Assembly (NCBI GenBank): GCA_946811695.1
Contig: OX328123.1
Coordinates: 15,056,038-15,120,037, forward strand
Direction: 5' to 3'
Source of the DNA: Gonocerus acuteangulatus
Taxonomy: Eukaryota > Arthropoda > Insecta > Hemiptera > Coreidae
DNA: 64,000 bases
Shown: positions 58,798 to 64,000 of the stretch, one piece after another
How the letters are laid out: every line of letters begins with the position of its first letter
Position numbering within the stretch: position 1 is the stretch's first letter
Made by a program: the position numbers and the translations under genes
Notes under the pieces: model-generated
Database searches by the model: none
The model's input: the letters and a program-made list of their open reading frames with translations, nothing else
What the model was told of the DNA's origin: nothing

Positions 58798-61700
58798 ATG
58801 CGTATTATTCAATGGAACATCAACGGAGTGCTTAATAAGAAACATGAATTAGCCATATTACACAAAGACTTCTCCTTTAACATATTATGTCTTCAAGAAA
58901 CCCATCTAAAGGAATCCGATCAATTAATCTTCAAGGGTTTTAAAAGTTACAATTTTATTTACAGCGGTGGCCTTATTGCGTGTGGCGGGGCATCCATACT
59001 AGTTTCTGAAGCTCTACCCTCAGAACGCGTCCCTCTCGCTACTCAGCTACAAGCAGTTGCAGTTCGGATATTCAAACCTTTTCCTTTCACTGTATGTTCT
59101 ATATATCTCCCTCCTGGACAATCATTCACTCTACAACAACTAATGGATTTATTTTCTCAGCTACCAACACCTCTAACATTACTCGGTGATTTCAATAGTA
59201 GTAACCCCCTTTGGTTTTCATCATTTCTCGACACGAGAGGTAAAATCGTAGAAACTTTCCTTGATAGGAGCGGACTAGCAATACTTAATGGTAACTCACC
59301 CACACACATCAATAGAACTTCTGCTTCACAAACCTTTATAGACCTGTCCATCATTAGCCCTAGTCTAATTAGTAGATGCAGATGGAGGACAGCAGATGAT
59401 TTGTACCAAAGCGATCACTTCCCTATAATCTTAGATTTCATTGATAGACTAGCGCCCGTCCAACGACCTGTTAGATGGAAAATCAAAGAAGCAAACTGGA
59501 ACAAGTATGAAGAACTAGCCCAACTCACTAACATAAACCTAGACAACTCCAATATTAACGAAATCACGAGTGCAATACTTCTGATTTTAAATAACGCTGC
59601 AACACAATCAATTCCTAAAACCAAATCTAATCCAAGCAAAGTTATTGTTCCCTGGTGGTCAAATGAATGCGACCAAGCTGTTAAAGCGCGTAAAAAAGCC
59701 CTCAGAAAATTTAAAGCGTGCCCCTGCACAGAACATCTTAGTGACTATACGCAAGCTAGAACAAATGCCCGTTATATAATTAGAAAATCTAAAAAAGAAT
59801 CGTGGATAAATTTTCTGTCTCAGATAAACTTTAACACTCCTTCAGCTCAGATATGGAACACAGTTAAAAAAATAACAGGTCGCGGTCACAATGCCCCTGT
59901 AAATATATTGAAGAATGGAAACTCCGTTTATACTGATCCTAAGAATATAGCAGATGAACTCGGTAAATATTACCAACATGTCACATCAAATGAAAACTAT
60001 AATGCCAATTTTCTACACATTAAATCAAACAGAGAAGCTATCCCCATTGAAATACACACAAATCCATTAGATTCTCTAAATAACCCCTTTTCTTTCAGTG
60101 AGTTTCTCTTGGCGCTCAGATCGCGGAAAGATACTACACCAGGTCCTAATAACATCACAGTTAGTATGATTAAAAATCTGACTCCAAATAATAAAAAAAT
60201 ATTTCTCGCTTTTTTAAACAAAATCTATTTGTCAGGTAGCTTCCCTAATATCTGGAAAAAATCCGTAAACGTTCCTATACCGAAAAAAGACAAGCCTACA
60301 GATATAGCCGCTAGTTATCGCTTCATCTCCCTAACTTGCTCAGATTGTAAATTACTGGAAAAAATGATTATCAATAGGCTAAAATGGATCATAGAGTCAA
60401 AAGGTTTACTGGAGTCGTGGCAAAGTGGATTTAGGAATCGACGAAGTACCAGGGATAACCTTGCTAGACTTGAAACTGATATAAATGAATCATTCAATAA
60501 TAATAAAAAAGTGCTTGCAGTATTTATCGACTTGGAAAACGCTTTTGATCGTGTATGGCGGCGTTATATTATTGATCGCCTAGAGGAAATAGGGATACAG
60601 GGGCACATGCTGGCATTTATTATCAATTATTTGAAAGAAAGGACTTTTCAAGTTCGGTGTGGTTCTGTTCTATCTCAAGAATTCAAGCAAGAAAACGGTG
60701 TTCCTCAAGGCGGGGTACTGTCTGCACTTCTTTTCTCTATTGCTATCAGTCCCGTTCTCCGTCACAGTGATTTACCAGTTAGATCCATGTTATACGCCGA
60801 CGACTTAGTTGTATATCTTGCGGACAAGTCGGTTGTTTACTTATATGAAACAATGCAACAGAATTTGGACAAAATCAGCAATTGGTTTCTAAATCGTGGC
60901 TTTCGCATTTCTCCCTTAAAAACTGAAAGTATATTGTTTACAAGAAGGAAAGTCAGTGAACAACTCAGTCTGCGAATTAACGATCAAATAATCCAAAATA
61001 AAGATATCGTTCGTTATTTGGGTGTATTATTTGATAGATCTTTAAATTGGGTTGCCCATATTAAATCCTTGAGAAATAATTGCAATAGGTCTTTAAATCT
61101 GCTGAAATGCCTTACTAACACATCTTGGGGTGCTGATAGGAAAAGTATGATGACATTATACCGGAGCTTCATAAGATCAAAAATCGACTACGGGTGTATA
61201 GCATATGATTCCGCTTCCCCGAGAGTATTAAACATGATAGAGAGTATCCATAACTCAGGCCTGAGATTGGTGACTGGTGCATTCCGGTCTAGTCCTGTCA
61301 TCAGCGTGTGTGCTGAGGCAGGAGAACCTCCGCTGCAATATCGACGAATGTTCCTGGCAGTTTCCTTTTATTATAATATTCTTGCGTCCCCTAATCACCC
61401 TTTAAATTATTATTTTTCTCCTAACTTTCAACTCATTCACCCTCACAGGCAGAGTAATAACATCAAAAGATCATTTCCAAGAAGAATTAAAGCTCTTTTA
61501 CCAGAACTTGATATAACCCCTCCAGAAATATTGTTTAATTGTAGCCCAGCAAAGGAGCCATGGAAATTACCCCAACCCAAAGTTAATTTGTCTCTCACAA
61601 AATTCCTTAAGAAAAACACTGTTCCTATTATATTTCAGAAAGAGTATATTAAACTAAAAAAATCACTTCCCCCATCAACTCATATATTCACAGACGGATC

Positions 61701-62481
61701 CAAAGATGACTTCGGGGTCGGAGCGGCATTCAATTGTGAAATCAGATCAGATAAATTCCAATTAGATCCAATTAGTAGCATATTTACCGCTGAACTTCTA
61801 GCTATTTACAAAGCATTATCTCTAATAATCCCTCAGGAAAGACACGCATCAATCTTCACCGATTCACTCTCAGCACTCCTAGCAATAAATAACCCTCTTT
61901 CTGACCATCCACTTGTTGTCAACATTTTGGAACGCCTAGAAACACTCAGAGCAAGCAATGTTTCAGTTGTCTTTTCTTGGATTCCTGGTCACTGTGCCAT
62001 AACCGAAAATGAGGAAGTAGACCGGGCAGCAAAGTCAGCCGTTTCTAATGGAATACCATACAAAAAAGTCCCCTTTTCAGATATTCACGCTCACATAAAG
62101 TCCAAAATGTGGATTTCCTGGCAAGCTAGGTGGTACGAGCAGAACAATAACAAGCTAAGGGAAATTAAAGCAGGTGTCAGGGCATGGAAGACTTCTTTTA
62201 CAGGCCAGAGGAAGGATGAGGTTGCTTTGGCACGACTGCGCATTGGTCATACCCGACTGACTCATGGATATCTGATGACCAGAGAGGCACAGCCCATTTG
62301 CCCAACATGCGGAGTATTTATATCTGTCAAGCATATTTTTATTGAGTGTCGAATTTATAAAGAACAAAGAGATGAACTTCGGCTCTCATCAGATTTCGAG
62401 GAAATCTTAGGTAACAGTCCCATTCAAGTCAATAAATTATTACTTTTTCTAAAAAATACCCAATTAATTTCAAAAATTTAA
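58798..62481 (+). CDS. LINE ORF2: AP endonuclease, reverse transcriptase, RNase H, CCHC finger
   Basis: An intact 1,227-residue polyprotein that would nick target DNA, prime reverse transcription and degrade the RNA strand. The endonuclease (about 1-225) has RIIQWNING, E34 in LQETH, GDFN at 130-133 and SDH at 205-207. The reverse transcriptase (about 430-720) has SYRFISL at 506-512 (family usually SYRPISL), D578 in FIDLENAFD, PQGG at 636-639 and YADD at 666-669. RNase H (about 960-1085) keeps D966, E999, D1022, H1065 and D1075. RLRIGHTRLTHGYLMT then a C-x2-C-x7-H-x4-C finger (C1168, C1171, H1179, C1184) close it. EN plus RT plus RNase H places it in the I superfamily (I, Nimb or LOA type); the exact clade is uncertain. 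All catalytic residues are present, suggesting a young, possibly active copy. The ATG at 58798 starts directly at the endonuclease motif, as in other ORF2s. Confidence 0.93.
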   Translation: MRIIQWNINGVLNKKHELAILHKDFSFNILCLQETHLKESDQLIFKGFKSYNFIYSGGLIACGGASILVSEALPSERVPLATQLQAVAVRIFKPFPFTVCSIYLPPGQSFTLQQLMDLFSQLPTPLTLLGDFNSSNPLWFSSFLDTRGKIVETFLDRSGLAILNGNSPTHINRTSASQTFIDLSIISPSLISRCRWRTADDLYQSDHFPIILDFIDRLAPVQRPVRWKIKEANWNKYEELAQLTNINLDNSNINEITSAILLILNNAATQSIPKTKSNPSKVIVPWWSNECDQAVKARKKALRKFKACPCTEHLSDYTQARTNARYIIRKSKKESWINFLSQINFNTPSAQIWNTVKKITGRGHNAPVNILKNGNSVYTDPKNIADELGKYYQHVTSNENYNANFLHIKSNREAIPIEIHTNPLDSLNNPFSFSEFLLALRSRKDTTPGPNNITVSMIKNLTPNNKKIFLAFLNKIYLSGSFPNIWKKSVNVPIPKKDKPTDIAASYRFISLTCSDCKLLEKMIINRLKWIIESKGLLESWQSGFRNRRSTRDNLARLETDINESFNNNKKVLAVFIDLENAFDRVWRRYIIDRLEEIGIQGHMLAFIINYLKERTFQVRCGSVLSQEFKQENGVPQGGVLSALLFSIAISPVLRHSDLPVRSMLYADDLVVYLADKSVVYLYETMQQNLDKISNWFLNRGFRISPLKTESILFTRRKVSEQLSLRINDQIIQNKDIVRYLGVLFDRSLNWVAHIKSLRNNCNRSLNLLKCLTNTSWGADRKSMMTLYRSFIRSKIDYGCIAYDSASPRVLNMIESIHNSGLRLVTGAFRSSPVISVCAEAGEPPLQYRRMFLAVSFYYNILASPNHPLNYYFSPNFQLIHPHRQSNNIKRSFPRRIKALLPELDITPPEILFNCSPAKEPWKLPQPKVNLSLTKFLKKNTVPIIFQKEYIKLKKSLPPSTHIFTDGSKDDFGVGAAFNCEIRSDKFQLDPISSIFTAELLAIYKALSLIIPQERHASIFTDSLSALLAINNPLSDHPLVVNILERLETLRASNVSVVFSWIPGHCAITENEEVDRAAKSAVSNGIPYKKVPFSDIHAHIKSKMWISWQARWYEQNNNKLREIKAGVRAWKTSFTGQRKDEVALARLRIGHTRLTHGYLMTREAQPICPTCGVFISVKHIFIECRIYKEQRDELRLSSDFEEILGNSPIQVNKLLLFLKNTQLISKI

Positions 62482-62601
62482 ATAGTTAAAATAGTACAAA
62501 AAGAAAAATCTAAAACTAAATTTTATGATGTCATTTTAGAAATATATTTGCTGAAACATGTGAATTAAATAGCATCAATTTCATTTCATTTCATTTCATT
62601 A

Positions 62602-62998
62602 TAATTAATTCTAAAACATATTAATCCATAGAATCAGCCTCATGTAAAAATTACCTATTATTGATTGGGGTGATGGGGGTGACCCTGCTCCGGCATGGTG
62701 CCGGTCGGGTGGGGGTGGGTCTTCCGGTGTCGTGGGCCCTCAGGACCAAAGGGTCCATGAGCTTGGAGGGTCTGGTCGGCCTGGTCCCACCGAACAGACC
62801 CTCGGCCACAAGCTCATGTCATGTAATGTCGGCAATATACTGTAAACCCTCATCTAGTGAGGGGCCTGCGATATCGGTGGGCGTGCTCTCGCCTGGTCGG
62901 GTCCTGTCGGTGGTGGTGGCGCTATCTGTCACCCCAATCAAGGCATAAATCGCCCGTGTGGCTGACATGCCTTAAAACAAGAACAAAAAAAAAAAAAA
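62602..62998 (+). other. GC-rich 3' segment of the LINE insertion with 13 bp inverted repeat
   Basis: 62661-62673 (TTGATTGGGGTGA) is the exact complement of 62929-62941 (TCACCCCAATCAA), enclosing about 255 bp of strongly GC-rich sequence, followed by poly(A). It lies inside the LINE's TSD, so it is either the LINE 3' UTR or an older element the LINE entered. Frames 62661-62948 and 62857-63120 look non-coding. Confidence 0.6.
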
Positions 62999-63119
62999 GT
63001 GCCGGGGGGCAGAGGAGCACCAAAGTTGACAGTTCCATCTTTACTTTCAAGAAAGGTCTTATTTACGATCTTACCTGGATAGGCCAACCCGCCCTAGGAA
63101 CGACCCCGCTAGGCAGTTG

Positions 63120-63873
63120 AAAAGCTATATCTTGGAAATCCATATCTCTAAGATTAAATTATTTTTCGTAACCTGATTTATTATCAAATACATTATCCAA
63201 CTATAAGCAGTTAAAAAATAACAAGGAATAAAAACAGACAAAAAGAACAGTTCGAATAAGCGAAATCAATTACTTTAAAGTTTTAAGCACTTATTTCTCC
63301 GATTGACATCGTCTAATCAAAACTTTCATCAGAACCTTTTTTGTAGAGCATTTAGTAATCTTTCTAATGGTATTCTTCCGTTTCCCAAAATTCTCAATCT
63401 TTTTCGAGATATTAAGGAAGGTATACAAAGTTACCAAAACTTTTTATGTCTGTTAATAAAATATTTTATTCTAACCCTTCCTTAACTCCAAAAGTAACCA
63501 CAATTTCAACATATTAGTTTTAATGAAAGTAGAACATGCAGAAAATGTTTCAACTGAATCCCATGATTCTAAGTACCCAAACCAAAAACGGTATTCAAAA
63601 ACTATTTTTCCAATTTTCTCGAAAACGGTTAAAGCTATCGCCTTGAAAATTGTTTCATTCGTTTTCCTAGCCCAAGAAGCCTATAAAACGAGTGCTTACA
63701 AGGTCGTAAACTCAAAAACGTAAGCGTTACGATTTTTTTAGCGCGAATTTCGCCCCAAACGCCATCTTCCAGTGGACGGATTTTGCAGGTTAACGAACTT
63801 GACCTTTCAAATTGGACGACGGATTTTTGTACCGAATTTCATCAAAATCGTCTTCTACCTAGAGAGCGATCAG

Positions 63874-63923
<50 letters not shown>

Positions 63924-64000
63924 GTATATATATACAAATTTGAACCACCATCATTTTTGGTCTCTAGGGGTTCTGAAACGCAAAATTTTCTAGTCGGCAC
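63120..64000 (-). mobile_element. F2 element, copy c (continues past window end)
   Basis: On the minus strand it begins GTGCCGACTAGAAAATTTTG at 64000 and runs GAGACCAAAAATGATGG, GGTTCAAATTTGTATATATA, (TA)n (63877-63915), then the F2 body down to about 63120. The hairpin end is probably just outside the window. The + frames 63303-63993 are spurious. Confidence 0.65.

Larger units (their letters stand above)
58573..62995 (+). mobile_element. LINE (I-superfamily-like) with 11 bp TSD
   Basis: A perfect direct repeat AAAGTGCCGGG lies at 58562-58572 and 62996-63006. In order: A71 (58575-58645), a 152 bp leader, ORF2 (58798-62481), (CATTT)n at 62579-62601, a GC-rich segment with a 13 bp inverted repeat, and a terminal poly(A). 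No ORF1 is present, so it is either 5'-truncated just upstream of ORF2 or a single-ORF element. The 5' A tract is abnormal. It may be a tail relic of another copy, template jumping, or a nested insertion. Confidence 0.8.

Noticed and set aside
58572..58835. Poly-lysine protein upstream of the LINE
   Set aside because: Translation of the A71 tract.
62661..63120. Gly/Val-rich small proteins
   Set aside because: GC-rich non-coding segment; overlapping frames, no motif.

Overview
This is AT-rich, repeat-dominated nuclear DNA from an animal, most likely an arthropod and probably an insect. The reasons are Helitrons with A|TC...CTAG|T borders, tRNA- and 5S-rRNA-headed SINEs, an I-superfamily-like LINE, hammerhead-ribozyme repeats of Penelope type, piggyBac, hAT and mariner-type elements, and long (TA)n tracts. 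I cannot place the order or species. I see no host protein-coding gene. The only intact, convincing coding sequence is a LINE ORF2 of 1,227 residues at 58798-62481.

Layout. 1-13579: a macrosatellite made of a ~780 bp spacer alternating with arrays of a 48 bp unit. There are 117 units at 692-6307 and 119 at 7088-12799, with no net indel. The 48 bp unit matches, at 43 of 48 positions, the last 48 bp of a non-autonomous Helitron at 19568-20516, and each unit ends in CTAG followed by T. 13580-16490: two perfect palindromes, a tRNA-like SINE piece, a decayed LINE 3' end, a SINE with a perfect 12 bp target-site duplication (TSD), and a 1 kb inverted repeat with a hammerhead ribozyme motif in each arm. 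16490-22110: three non-autonomous Helitrons, two of them convergent copies of the family that gave the satellite unit. 22110-26900: an inverted pair of an unclassified hairpin-ended family (called F1 here), each copy carrying a nested SINE. 27017-30310: the 3' end of a LINE in which a 139 bp coding segment has been amplified to about 22 copies. 30500-37000: SINEs (including a tandemly triplicated SINE head), F1 and F2 copies and a 5S-derived SINE. 37000-44200: small inverted-repeat elements (MITEs), another ribozyme motif, a 3 kb complex minisatellite and Helitron debris. 44200-57300: a decayed piggyBac with a nested hAT element, minisatellites, nested MITEs, F1 copies and a second ribozyme-bearing inverted repeat. 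57300-64000: a sixth ribozyme motif, the LINE inserted with an 11 bp TSD, and an F2 copy running off the edge.

How the parts relate. The elements show several dependence relationships. Helitron 3' ends have become a satellite. A 5S-headed and a tRNA-headed SINE share one 3' tail, implying a common retrotransposition partner. Penelope-type repeats carry self-cleaving motifs with palindromic, loop-less stem III. Two related hairpin-ended families (F1, F2) share a hairpin plus T-tract motif that recurs at eleven places. Direct observations are TSDs, terminal motifs, periods and catalytic residues. Mechanisms and family assignments beyond those are inference.
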